From: Planctomycetota bacterium
Lineage (GTDB): Bacteria > Planctomycetota > UBA1135 > GCA-002686595
Length of the DNA: 64,000 nucleotides
Reading direction: 5' to 3'
Assembly (NCBI GenBank): GCA_014238415.1
Contig: JABABA010000001.1
Location: 1 to 64,000, forward strand
The notes beneath the pieces were generated by a model. The model did no database searches. It was given only the letters and a program-made list of their open reading frames with translations, and had not been told where the DNA came from. A program made the position numbers and the translations under genes. Shown here piece after piece: positions 16,571 to 24,932 of this stretch. How positions within the stretch are numbered: position 1 is the stretch's first letter; the number at the start of each line of letters is the position of its first letter.

Positions 16571-18130
16571 TCAGTCGGGGTTGGTGGAACCCAGGCTGAT
16601 ATTGGGGCTGACCGCCGGGATTTCGCTCCGCTGCTGCCCCTGGTTATGGGGGCTCTCCGCCGGATCGCTGGGCTCCAGGGTCAGACGCAGCCGCTTCTGG
16701 GTCGCACCTCGCAGGCGGTGGCGGTCATCGGGGCGGACTCCGGCGACCCAGATGATCTCCTCCCCGGCCAGAACCAGTGGGATCTGGCTGCGCTGCTCTC
16801 GTGCGATGCCCGCATCGGCCAGGAAGCGAGACAGCTTGCGCTTGCCTGGGGCTCCCAAGGCCTGGAACCTGTCCCCGGCCTGGGGCAGGCGGATGGTGAG
16901 GACCTCTGGCAGAAACCTTGAGTCCAGCTCGACCTGGTTTTTCTCCACCGGGTGACCCTGGCTGCCAGGGGTGTCCACCCAGCAGGTGGTGATCTTCCGT
17001 CCATCGGGCAGGTGGGTGATGCCGTCGAACACCAGGGGAATCGTCCCGGGCCAGGCCGCTTTCTGTGCGTCAGCCTCATCGCCGGCTTCCTGGGTCGGTT
17101 GCAGGAGAACCAGGTCCTTTTGGCCAAGTTCCAGGGTCCACCCCCCGGGCAGAGTGTGCTTGCCGGGCAGATCCCTGCTCAGGTCCTTGGTGATTGAGTC
17201 CAGAAGCGTTCGCGGGGGTGCGCCTCCGCTGCCTTCCTGGATCAGCCGCCAGAGGGTGCGCCGCTGGAGGGGGGGCGCCAGGTTGCTGATGCGAGCGCGT
17301 TCGATTCTGCAGGGGGCGGACGGGTCGCTTGGATCCACAGGCCCCAGTCCTCCTCCCCGGGAACTCCAGGTGATGTTGGCTGTGCTTGTGGCGAACTCTC
17401 CTTCCAGGGATTCGACTGCTGCAGCAAAGGCCCGCAGCCCTTCCAGAGCCACTCCTTCACTGGCCTCGTCCAGGGCTGGAAGGAGACCCTCCCGGATGCG
17501 GTTGCGGGTGAAGATCTGGTCTTGGTTGCTGAGGTCTTCGCGCCATTCGATCTGGGCTTCGAGCAGGATCTGGCGCACTTCCTCTCTGCGCAGGGGGAGC
17601 AGGGGGCGGACCACCGTCAGAGGCTCGCCCTTGGGGCCCGAAATCCGGTAGCGGCGCTTGAGCCCTGGCATGCCTGCCAGGTCGCTGCCTCTTGTCCAGC
17701 GCTGGAGCAGGGTCTCCAGGGCATCGTCTTCGTGGTGCCCAGTCAGCAGGAGGTTGATGCCGTTGCTCTTGGCTTCTTTGGCGAGGGCCTGGTAGCGAGC
17801 CTTGCGTGCCCGCTCCTCCAGGCCCTTGGGATCGGGGTCGAGTTCCACTTGCAGGCAGGAAAGAGGTACTTGCAGGCGGGCGGCGGTGCGCACACAGAAA
17901 GCAGCATCCTCGCGGGAGGACTCGCCGCGCAGCCCGTGGTCCACATGGATTGCGAGCACACGGGGCCTCTCCTGGGCCCGGGCCAGCACATGGAGCAGGA
18001 AAATGCTGTCTGCACCCCCTGAGAGGGCAATCGCCACGGGCTCTGTGGGGCGCAGACCCGCCGCTCGGGCAAGCCCGGCCCAACGCTGGGGCCAGGGGTC
18101 GGACAGCTGGGGTGGTCGGGGGCTGGACAT
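16571..18130 (-). CDS. tilS: tRNA(Ile)-lysidine synthase
   Basis: A 519-residue N-type ATP pyrophosphatase. It converts C34 of the CAU-anticodon tRNA-Ile to lysidine so that AUA codons are read. The PP-loop SGGADS is at residues 37-42, followed by IHVDHGLRGESSREDAAFC and LTGHHEDDALETLLQRW, both typical of TilS. A C-terminal domain carries PQAGDRFQALGAPGKRKLSRFL and VAGVRPDDRHR, matching TilS C-terminal folds. The start at 18130 is preferred over an upstream in-frame ATG at 18172, as family homology begins just after it. It diverges from gap across about 200 bp. Confidence 0.95.
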   Translation of the reverse strand: MSSPRPPQLSDPWPQRWAGLARAAGLRPTEPVAIALSGGADSIFLLHVLARAQERPRVLAIHVDHGLRGESSREDAAFCVRTAARLQVPLSCLQVELDPDPKGLEERARKARYQALAKEAKSNGINLLLTGHHEDDALETLLQRWTRGSDLAGMPGLKRRYRISGPKGEPLTVVRPLLPLRREEVRQILLEAQIEWREDLSNQDQIFTRNRIREGLLPALDEASEGVALEGLRAFAAAVESLEGEFATSTANITWSSRGGGLGPVDPSDPSAPCRIERARISNLAPPLQRRTLWRLIQEGSGGAPPRTLLDSITKDLSRDLPGKHTLPGGWTLELGQKDLVLLQPTQEAGDEADAQKAAWPGTIPLVFDGITHLPDGRKITTCWVDTPGSQGHPVEKNQVELDSRFLPEVLTIRLPQAGDRFQALGAPGKRKLSRFLADAGIAREQRSQIPLVLAGEEIIWVAGVRPDDRHRLRGATQKRLRLTLEPSDPAESPHNQGQQRSEIPAVSPNISLGSTNPD

Positions 18131-18336
18131 GTGCTGAATGACGGCAGGATCAAAAGACGCGCATTGATGCAATCGGCCGAGACCCGTATTCTCTCCCGCC
18201 GAATCGCCTCAAAAATCGGTCGCTTTCCGCAACCGGCTGTGGGGACAATTCTCCTGACCCTTCCTACCCGTCTCATGTTCCCCTGTTCCGAGATTTTCGA
18301 AGTCCAGGGCTGACCCACCATCCTGCCCAAGAATCC

Positions 18337-19380
18337 ATGCGCATCGCGATCAATGGCTTCGGCCGCATCGGCCGAAATGTCTTCCGCATCATCCAGAACA
18401 CCCCTGGGTGCGAAGTCGTCTCCATCAATGACCTGACCCAGCCCGAGGTCTTGGCTCACCTTCTGAAGTACGACTCTGTGCATGGCCGCTATCCCGGCAA
18501 GGTCAAGGCGGTCAAGGGGGGGATGCGCGTGGACGGAGTCAAGATTGAGGTGACCGCCGAGCGCGATCCCTCCAAATTGCCCCACGCTTCCAATCGCATC
18601 GATTTCGTTGTAGAGGCCACTGGCGTGTTCGCCACCCGTGAGGCTTGTTCCATGCACTTGACCGCGGGTGCCAAGCGGGTTCTGCTGACTGTGCCCCCCA
18701 AGGACGCCATCGATGCCATGGTGGTCATGGGGGTCAATGACAGTTCACTCAAGGCCTCCGATCGCATCATTTCCAATGCCTCCTGCACGACCAATTGTCT
18801 GGCGCCGATCGCCAAGGTGCTGGATGACAGCTTCGGCATCCAGCACGGTCTGATGACTACGGTGCATGCTTACACCAACGACCAGCGTATCTTGGATCTG
18901 CCCCACGGAGATTTGCGGCGCGCCAGGGCTGCGGCCCAGAACATCATCCCCACCAGCACCGGCGCGGCCCGTGCCGTGGGCAAGGTTCTGCCCAAGTTGG
19001 CTGGCAAGTTGGATGGCATGGCCATGCGCGTGCCCGTGCCCGATGGATCCGTGGTGGACCTTGTTGCAGTCTTGAAGAAGAAGGTCACCGTTGAGCAGGT
19101 CAACGCTGCCTTTGCCAAGGCCGCGAAGACCAAGGCCATGAAGCCCGTCTTGGCCTTTACGGAGGACCTGATCGTTTCTCAGGATATTGTGGGAGACCCC
19201 CATTCCTCGATTGTGGACGGCTCGGCCACCATGGTGATCGCTGACAAGACCGTCAAGGTGATTTCCTGGTATGACAACGAGTGGGGTTATTCCAGTCGTG
19301 TTGTGCAGTTGATGCGCTACTCCCACAAGATGAAACTCAAGACTGGCCGTAAGACGGCGTCCCGTAAGAGGGCCCGATGA
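18337..19380 (+). CDS. gap: Glyceraldehyde-3-phosphate dehydrogenase
   Basis: A 347-residue glycolytic enzyme that oxidises glyceraldehyde 3-phosphate with NAD(P)+. The Rossmann start MRIAINGFGRIGRNVFR is followed by the active-site SNASCTTNC with the catalytic cysteine at residue 150, and by the conserved SWYDNEWGYSSRVV. The last ~15 residues form a lysine/arginine-rich tail (KTGRKTASRKRAR) beyond the usual C-terminus. It is the first of gap-pgk-rpe, with 68 nt to pgk. A TATTCT at 18187-18192 is a possible -10, giving a leader of about 140 nt. Confidence 0.97.
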   Translation: MRIAINGFGRIGRNVFRIIQNTPGCEVVSINDLTQPEVLAHLLKYDSVHGRYPGKVKAVKGGMRVDGVKIEVTAERDPSKLPHASNRIDFVVEATGVFATREACSMHLTAGAKRVLLTVPPKDAIDAMVVMGVNDSSLKASDRIISNASCTTNCLAPIAKVLDDSFGIQHGLMTTVHAYTNDQRILDLPHGDLRRARAAAQNIIPTSTGAARAVGKVLPKLAGKLDGMAMRVPVPDGSVVDLVAVLKKKVTVEQVNAAFAKAAKTKAMKPVLAFTEDLIVSQDIVGDPHSSIVDGSATMVIADKTVKVISWYDNEWGYSSRVVQLMRYSHKMKLKTGRKTASRKRAR

Positions 19381-19448
19381 GGGCGGTAGGGGACGGCCTG
19401 AAGCTTGTTCTCCGATCTCTTGCTTTCTGAATCACACGCCGAGAGCCC

Positions 19449-20636
19449 ATGAGTCTCACCTGTCGCAGTCTGGCCGACCTGCCCGTGGAGGGCCGCACGG
19501 TTCTCTTGCGGGTGGACCTCAATGTGCCCGTTGACGGGGACGGCCGCATCACCGATGACACTCGCATCCGCGCGGCCTTGCCCACCCTTCGTAATCTGCT
19601 GGAGCGTGGAGCCAGGCCGGTTTGCCTGTGTCACTTTGGGCGACCCAAGGGCCAGGTTGTGGAAGAGTTGCGGGTGGATGTGATTGGCGTGCGCCTGGCA
19701 GAATTGCTGGGCAGCCAGGTGGTGAAGCTCGACGAGAGCGTAGGGCCTGTGGCTCAGGCAGGCATCCAGGGGGCTGCCCCGGGTTCAGTGGTGCTGCTGG
19801 AAAATGTGCGCTTTCATGGGGGCGAAACCAAAGGCGACGATCAATTGGCCAGGGCCTTCGCGTCACTGGGGAGTGCTTTTGTCAACGATGCCTTTGGAGC
19901 CTGCCATCGGGATCATGCATCCGTGTCGGGGATTGCGCGGCATCTGCCCTGCGCTGCGGGCTTGTTGCTCGCAGCAGAAGTGAACGCCTTCCGGCAGGTC
20001 TTGGAAGATCCCCGCCGTCCCCTGGTGGCGATCCTCGGAGGGGCCAAGGTCTCCGACAAACTGGTGGTGGTTGATGCCCTCCTGGAGAAGGTGGACGTTC
20101 TCTTGGTGGGAGGTGGCATGGCTTACACCTTTCTTGCGGCCCAGGGGCATTTGATTGGCGCCAGCCTTTTTGAAGAGCAGCACCTGGATACCTGCCGCGC
20201 GGCGTTGGAAAAGGCCAGGCTGCGTGGGGTGGACCTCTGTCTGCCATTGGATCATCGAGTGGCGGATCACTTTGGCGCGGATGCGGTGGCCGAGGTTTGT
20301 GGGCTGGAGATTCCAGAGGGGCGTATGGGTCTCGACATCGGCCCCGCCACCGAAGCAGCCTTTGCGGAACGCGTGAGTCAGGCCGGCACCGTGGTCTGGA
20401 ATGGGCCCATGGGGGTCTTTGAGTTCGAGGCATTTTGTGAGGGAACCCGGTCCGTGGGCCGCGCCCTGGCAGATGCGGATGCCCTGACTGTGGTGGGGGG
20501 CGGGGATTCCGTGGCAGCAATCGGGCAACTTGGATTGGCCGAGAAGGTGGACCATGTGTCCACCGGGGGCGGGGCCTCCCTGGAGTTGCTTGAGGGCAAG
20601 ATTCTGCCGGGGATTGCTGCCTTGGCGCCTGAGTGA
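19449..20636 (+). CDS. pgk: Phosphoglycerate kinase
   Basis: A 395-residue enzyme that transfers the acyl phosphate of 1,3-bisphosphoglycerate to ADP. Family signatures are RVDLNVPVDGDGRITDDTRI, LCHFGRPKGQ, LLENVRFHGGE, FVNDAFGACHRDHASV, AILGGAKVSDKL, WNGPMGVFE and, at the C-terminus, VGGGDSVAAIGQLGL followed by STGGGASLELLEGK. All key regions are intact and the length is normal. It follows gap on the same strand, forming a glycolytic pair. Confidence 0.97.
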   Translation: MSLTCRSLADLPVEGRTVLLRVDLNVPVDGDGRITDDTRIRAALPTLRNLLERGARPVCLCHFGRPKGQVVEELRVDVIGVRLAELLGSQVVKLDESVGPVAQAGIQGAAPGSVVLLENVRFHGGETKGDDQLARAFASLGSAFVNDAFGACHRDHASVSGIARHLPCAAGLLLAAEVNAFRQVLEDPRRPLVAILGGAKVSDKLVVVDALLEKVDVLLVGGGMAYTFLAAQGHLIGASLFEEQHLDTCRAALEKARLRGVDLCLPLDHRVADHFGADAVAEVCGLEIPEGRMGLDIGPATEAAFAERVSQAGTVVWNGPMGVFEFEAFCEGTRSVGRALADADALTVVGGGDSVAAIGQLGLAEKVDHVSTGGGASLELLEGKILPGIAALAPE

Positions 20637-20743
20637 GGGGCGGCGTCCCCCTCAAAGTTCGGATTTTGGGGTCTCGTCCGAGGGGCGGTTGATTAGGCTG
20701 AGAGTGTACTGAGTCTTTACCGCACGGATTCCTTCCCTGGCCC

Positions 20744-21433
20744 ATGTCCCCGCGCCCCATGCTGATTGCTCCCAGCTTGCTTTCTTGTGATTTTGCCCGT
20801 CTTGCTGAAGAGGTGCAGCGCATCGAAGAGGCGGGGGCTGATTGGCTGCATGTCGACGTGATGGACGGGCACTTTGTGCCCAACCTGACCATCGGACCTC
20901 CTGTGGTGGCGGCCTTGGCGAGGGTGGCTCAGGCACCCCTGGATGTGCATGTGATGATTGAGAATCCATGCCGCTGGGTCGAGGCCTACGCAAAGGCCGG
21001 GGCCAAGGTCTGGACTTTTCACGCGGAAGCCGTGGACGGCCTTGAGGGAGCAAGGGAGGTGATCGCTGCTTGTCGCGAGCATGGCATTCCAAAGGTTGGC
21101 CTGGCCTTGAACCCCGACACTCCCCTTGAGCCATGGGAACCTCTGCTTGACGAATTGGACATGGTGCTGGTGATGAGCGTCTTCCCGGGCTTTGGCGGCC
21201 AGTCGTTTATGGCCGAGGTGTTGGACAAGACCAGGCGACTGCGCCGAATTGGTTTCCAGGGGCATGTGCAGATGGATGGGGGCTTGAATGGCGAGACCCT
21301 GCCTCTCTGCGCTGAAGCCGGTGCCGATGTCCTGGTCAGCGGCTCGGCAATCTTTGGCGCGCCGGATGTGAAGCAGCGCATCGATGAGTTCAGACAGTTG
21401 GCCGAGGCCGCTGTGGCGACGCATCCCTCCTGA
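20744..21433 (+). CDS. rpe: Ribulose-phosphate 3-epimerase
   Basis: A 229-residue TIM-barrel enzyme that interconverts ribulose 5-phosphate and xylulose 5-phosphate. Signatures are IAPSLLSCDFARLAEEV, HVDVMDGHFVPNLTIG (metal and catalytic residues), DVHVMIENP, MSVFPGFGGQSF and VLVSGSAIFG. It starts 107 nt after pgk, with an in-frame ATG at 20759 as an alternative, and ends about 20 nt before accD. Confidence 0.95.
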   Translation: MSPRPMLIAPSLLSCDFARLAEEVQRIEEAGADWLHVDVMDGHFVPNLTIGPPVVAALARVAQAPLDVHVMIENPCRWVEAYAKAGAKVWTFHAEAVDGLEGAREVIAACREHGIPKVGLALNPDTPLEPWEPLLDELDMVLVMSVFPGFGGQSFMAEVLDKTRRLRRIGFQGHVQMDGGLNGETLPLCAEAGADVLVSGSAIFGAPDVKQRIDEFRQLAEAAVATHPS

Positions 21434-21454
21434 AATCGAACCTACTTGATTCCC

Positions 21455-22429
21455 ATGGCAAGCAGCAAACCAGAAGAAGAGAGCAAGCCCAGCCGCATCT
21501 CCCGTCTGCGGTTCAAGAAGAAGGACATGCCCGGCGGCTTGTGGATGAAGTGCGAAGGCTGCACCACAACGATCTACCGAAAGGAATTGGAAGAGAAGGG
21601 CATGGTATGCCCCAAGTGCAGTTTTCACTTCACCCTGCCAGGTCCCGCGCGCATTCAGACCACATTGGATCAGGGTAGCTGGACCGAGCTCTTCGCGGAT
21701 CTGACCAGTCTTGATCGCCTTGGTTTTGTGGATTCGGTGCCCTACGAAGAGAAGATCGAGCGAACGGTCAAGCGCACTGGCCAGAACGAGGCGCTCTTAT
21801 GTGGTACGGGCGAGATCCAGGGCCGGCCTGTTGTTCTTGCGGTACTGGACTTCGGCTTTCTGGGGGGGTCGATGGGTGAAGTGGTGGGCGAAAAAATCGC
21901 TTTGGCGGCAGAGACCGCCCAGGCGAAATGCCTTCCCTTGGTCTTGTTTACCAGCTCTGGAGGTGCGCGCATGCACGAAGGCATGCTCTCTTTGATGCAG
22001 ATGGCTAAGACCTGTTCAGCTCTGGCGGAATTGTCCGATGCCGGAGGCTTGTCGATCTGCGTCATGACCAATCCCACTACCGGAGGCGTGACGGCGTCCT
22101 TTGCATCGGTCTGCGACCTGAGCCTGGCGGAGCCGGGGGCCTTGATCGGTTTTGCCGGTCCACGGGTTATTGCCAGCACGATTCGTCAGGAACTGCCGCC
22201 GGGGTTTCAACGAGCGGAATTCTTGATGGACAAGGGACAGTTGGACGCGATCGTCTCACGGGAAGATTTGCCGGGCATGCTTGCCAAGTTGATCGACTAT
22301 GGCACTGCGAGCTGGCAGGAGTACGCGGGTCGCGGGCGGGCCAACGCGGCACTCAAGCTGCTTCAGGATGAGCGCCAAAAGGCCCCCGGGGATGGATCCT
22401 CGAACGTTGCTTCTGACGGCGCCTCCTGA
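21455..22429 (+). CDS. accD: Acetyl-CoA carboxylase carboxyltransferase subunit beta
   Basis: A 324-residue AccD protein, the zinc-binding half of the carboxyltransferase that makes malonyl-CoA for fatty acid synthesis. The N-terminal zinc ribbon uses C33, C36, C52 and C55 (CEGC and CPKC). The carboxylase core has SSGGARMHEGMLSLMQM, NPTTGGVTASFASVCD and GFAGPRVIASTIRQELP. The ATG at 21455 is preferred over an in-frame TTG at 21446. No accA is in the window. The C-terminus ends in a short, poorly conserved acidic tail. Confidence 0.96.
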   Translation: MASSKPEEESKPSRISRLRFKKKDMPGGLWMKCEGCTTTIYRKELEEKGMVCPKCSFHFTLPGPARIQTTLDQGSWTELFADLTSLDRLGFVDSVPYEEKIERTVKRTGQNEALLCGTGEIQGRPVVLAVLDFGFLGGSMGEVVGEKIALAAETAQAKCLPLVLFTSSGGARMHEGMLSLMQMAKTCSALAELSDAGGLSICVMTNPTTGGVTASFASVCDLSLAEPGALIGFAGPRVIASTIRQELPPGFQRAEFLMDKGQLDAIVSREDLPGMLAKLIDYGTASWQEYAGRGRANAALKLLQDERQKAPGDGSSNVASDGAS

Positions 22430-22510
22430 AGTCTGCTGTCCAGCCCTTGCGGAATCCGCTATTCTCGGTTCTTGAGTGTTGGCTTCCGCGTATGATCGCA
22501 GGGCCCTCCT

Positions 22511-22515
22511 AGGAG
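22511..22515 (+). promoter_or_regulatory. Shine-Dalgarno AGGAG for the 51-aa ORF
   Basis: AGGAG sits 10 nt before the ATG at 22526. A clear purine-rich site is uncommon in this window, so it helps mark the small ORF as translated. A TATGAT about 20 nt further upstream could be its -10 box. Confidence 0.5.
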
Positions 22516-22525
22516 TGCAGCGCAA

Positions 22526-22681
22526 ATGTCGACACACCCCATTCTGCCTTTTTACAAAGCGTTTCTTCGGCGCACATGGCCGCTCTGGCTCCTGCTGATT
22601 CTCGGGTTGTTGGGCTGGGTGGGATACAAGGCCAACGGGGTGGCCGTGCAAGATCCTGAGTACGATTACGTCCTGTCCTGA
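22526..22681 (+). CDS. Small single-pass membrane protein (51 aa)
   Basis: A short gene with an ATG at 22526 and a TGA at 22679-22681. A basic stretch (FLRRTW) precedes one strong membrane helix (PLWLLLILGLLGWVGYKA), followed by an acidic tail (QDPEYDYVLS). A Shine-Dalgarno AGGAG lies 10 nt upstream. It ends 16 nt before the SGNH hydrolase gene and is probably co-transcribed with it. Small membrane proteins next to SGNH-type enzymes often act in surface acylation or polysaccharide assembly, but no family is recognised here. Confidence 0.7.
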   Translation: MSTHPILPFYKAFLRRTWPLWLLLILGLLGWVGYKANGVAVQDPEYDYVLS

Positions 22682-22697
22682 CCAGGGTCGCTTTTGC

Positions 22698-23885
22698 ATG
22701 AGAGTCGCGCTCGCTACAGGCCTGTCATTCCTCTTCACGGGCGCATTGTGTTTCCTTGGGCTTGAACTCGTCTTGAGAGCCTGGGCGGGCGTTTCCACAT
22801 CAGTGGCGGTGGTTCTCGATTGCGATGGGGAGGAATTATCGGACATGTTTGTCGCCGATGATCGCTTGGGCTTGCGTCCAAAGCCCTCGCGGCCTGGTCA
22901 CGACAGGCGAGGATTTCGAAATGCAGAGGCATTGTTGACAGCCGATGTGGTGGCCCTCGGTGACTCGCAGACCTATGGCTCTGGCGTCGACCGGGATCAG
23001 GCCTGGCCGAAGGTCTTGGGGAAGCGTAGCGGGTTGACTGTTTATAGCATGGCCTATCCAAGTTGCGGTCCGGCGCACGAGTCGATCCTCCTGGAAGAGG
23101 CACTGGCTCTTCAGCCACGAATCATCATTGCCTCGCTGTACGCCGGGAATGATCTCTTTGATTGTTTTTCCCTGGCCTACGGCGGTGAGTCTGCTCCCAG
23201 GCTCCGTAATCAGAACCTTTCAATTGTCCAGGAGGTCTTGGACCTTGAGGCGAGCCTGCCTCTTGTGGCGCGTATTGAATCGAGCCGGAGATCCGAGAAC
23301 CCCCTGCGTGCTTTTTTGGCGGAGCACTCGCGGGTGGTGGGTGCTTTGCGATCCATGCGCGATGCGTGGCGGGGGAGTCCTTGGGAGCGGGCTCTCATAC
23401 GGGCAAGGCTTCAACCTGGCCGCAGTGTTTGTTTTGAGCAGGGCTCCGTGCGCACGGTGCTGACGCCGGCCTACCGGCAATTAGCGCTCAACCTGGATGA
23501 CCCAAGAATCGGCGAGGGCTTGCGGATTGCGCTCAGCTCATTGAAGGACATGGGGGACAAGTGCCGGCAGGCAGGCACGACCTTTGCGGTCCTGCTGATT
23601 CCCACCAAGGAGTTGGTCTTCTCAAGTCGCCTTGAGGATCCCCGCGAGCTGGGACCCATGTTCGAGGACCTTGTGCAACTTGAAACACGGATGTGGAGGC
23701 AGGCAGAGGCCTTTCTGGACCGGCACAAGATTCAGCGGATCTCTGGTCTCAGAGCACTTGCGGGGCCTCTTGATGAGGGGCTTTCAACTTACCCAGAAGA
23801 CACTAATGGCCATCCAAGTCCACGCGGTCAGGCCTGCCTGGCCGAGACAGTGAAAGGAGCCCTCGAGCTGGGCGGAGACCGGTAA
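22698..23885 (+). CDS. Membrane-anchored SGNH/GDSL-type hydrolase or acyltransferase
   Basis: A 395-residue protein with an N-terminal signal-anchor (about residues 8-30). The SGNH fold shows as ALGDSQTYGSGV (catalytic serine, block I), YAGNDLFDCF (block III, GND) and a C-terminal DTNGHPSPRGQ (Asp-His). Relatives are AlgX/DltD-like or SGNH-family esterases and O-acetyltransferases acting on extracytoplasmic sugars or lipids. It follows a 51-residue membrane protein gene by 16 nt, which supports a membrane-associated role. The substrate is unknown. Confidence 0.85.
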   Translation: MRVALATGLSFLFTGALCFLGLELVLRAWAGVSTSVAVVLDCDGEELSDMFVADDRLGLRPKPSRPGHDRRGFRNAEALLTADVVALGDSQTYGSGVDRDQAWPKVLGKRSGLTVYSMAYPSCGPAHESILLEEALALQPRIIIASLYAGNDLFDCFSLAYGGESAPRLRNQNLSIVQEVLDLEASLPLVARIESSRRSENPLRAFLAEHSRVVGALRSMRDAWRGSPWERALIRARLQPGRSVCFEQGSVRTVLTPAYRQLALNLDDPRIGEGLRIALSSLKDMGDKCRQAGTTFAVLLIPTKELVFSSRLEDPRELGPMFEDLVQLETRMWRQAEAFLDRHKIQRISGLRALAGPLDEGLSTYPEDTNGHPSPRGQACLAETVKGALELGGDR

Positions 23886-23922
23886 AGGTCGATCCGCCGT
23901 GCTCGAAGGTGGCCGTTCGGGC

Positions 23923-24762
23923 TCAGCCGATCTTGCCGCGCTTGCCCTTGCGCTTCTTGGGGGTTTCCCCTTCGCCGTCCTTGGGCTTCTTGCTGCCTTC
24001 GCCGTCCTCGCCTCTCCCGGGAAGAGCGCCGTCTTTCTTGGCCTGAGCCAGTTCCTTCTTGTCGAGCTTGCCGTCCTTGTTGGCGTCGTACTTTTTCAGG
24101 AGACGGGCTCGCCGACCTCTTTGATCTTGGGGCGTCGGTTCTTCGCCGCGTCCAGGAAGAGCACCGTCTTTTTTGGCCTGGGCCAATTCCTTCTGGTCGA
24201 GTTTGCCGTCCTTGTTGGCGTCGTACTTCTTCAGGAGGCGAGCCCGCACATCTTTCCTGTCCTGGGGCGTTGGGCCTTGACCGCTCTCGCCCCGTCCGGG
24301 AAGAGCTCCGTCTTTTCTTGCTTGGGCCAGTTCCTTGCGGTCGAGTTTGCCGTCATTGTTGGTGTCGTACTTCTTCAGGAAGCGGGCGCGCCGATCTGCT
24401 CCATCCTTGGGCTCTTGGCCTTTGCCGTCCTTGGGCTTCTTGCCCTTGCCGTCTTTAGGCTCTTGACCCTTGCGGTCCTTGGGTTTCTGGCCGTCGCCAC
24501 CGCGTGCGGGAAGGGCGCCGTCCTTGCGGGCCTGGGCCAGCTCCTTGCGATCAAGCTTGCCGTCCTTGTTGGCGTCATACTTTTTGAGGAGGCGCTTGCG
24601 AATACCCGCGCGATCGCTGGGGCGGTCAGCGGGGTCCTGGATGGAGGTGCGCTGGGCGCGTTCCTGGTTTCCGCAGGAGTCCTGCTCGCAGTTCTGGGCC
24701 TGTGCTGGTAGGAGCAGCGCGAAGGGCGCCAGGAGCTTGAGAAGTTGAGTGGTCTTGATCAT
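23923..24762 (-). CDS. Secreted four-EF-hand repeat protein with Lys/Gly-rich linkers
   Basis: A 279-residue exported protein with a signal peptide (about 1-23, ending LLPAQAQ). Four near-identical modules of the form KKYDANKDGKLDRKELAQA each contain a complete EF-hand loop (D-x-N-x-D-G-x-L-D-x-x-E), so calcium binding is expected. The modules are joined by repeats of the GKGKKPKDGKGQEPKDG type, and the C-terminus is strongly basic. The DNA is itself repetitive (24052-24590). A cell-surface or calcium-dependent scaffold role is inferred. Two cysteines follow the signal peptide. Confidence 0.85.
   Translation of the reverse strand: MIKTTQLLKLLAPFALLLPAQAQNCEQDSCGNQERAQRTSIQDPADRPSDRAGIRKRLLKKYDANKDGKLDRKELAQARKDGALPARGGDGQKPKDRKGQEPKDGKGKKPKDGKGQEPKDGADRRARFLKKYDTNNDGKLDRKELAQARKDGALPGRGESGQGPTPQDRKDVRARLLKKYDANKDGKLDQKELAQAKKDGALPGRGEEPTPQDQRGRRARLLKKYDANKDGKLDKKELAQAKKDGALPGRGEDGEGSKKPKDGEGETPKKRKGKRGKIG
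24050..24585 (-). repeat. Four DNA repeats encoding EF-hand modules
   Basis: Four copies of a roughly 60-90 bp unit encoding an EF-hand loop plus ELAQA(R/K)KDGALP are spaced across this stretch, separated by low-complexity linkers. The near-identity between copies suggests recent duplication and could cause length change by recombination. Confidence 0.75.
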
Positions 24763-24932
24763 GGTCGTTTTCGTTTATCTCAGAGGAGAATCGAAGGCCG
24801 AATGGCAGTCTCCTATCTTCGGGCTTTCAACCCTGCTGAGGGAGCCAGGTTGCATTTTCTTCGCTTGGTCTGGCGGGAATGGTCAGAAATCTGGCGTGAG
24901 TGGGGGGCGAAGACATTCCCCTAACAATTGAA

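Noticed and set aside
20637-20743. Riboswitch or attenuator before rpe
   Set aside because: The spacer is short and no conserved aptamer or strong paired stem is visible.
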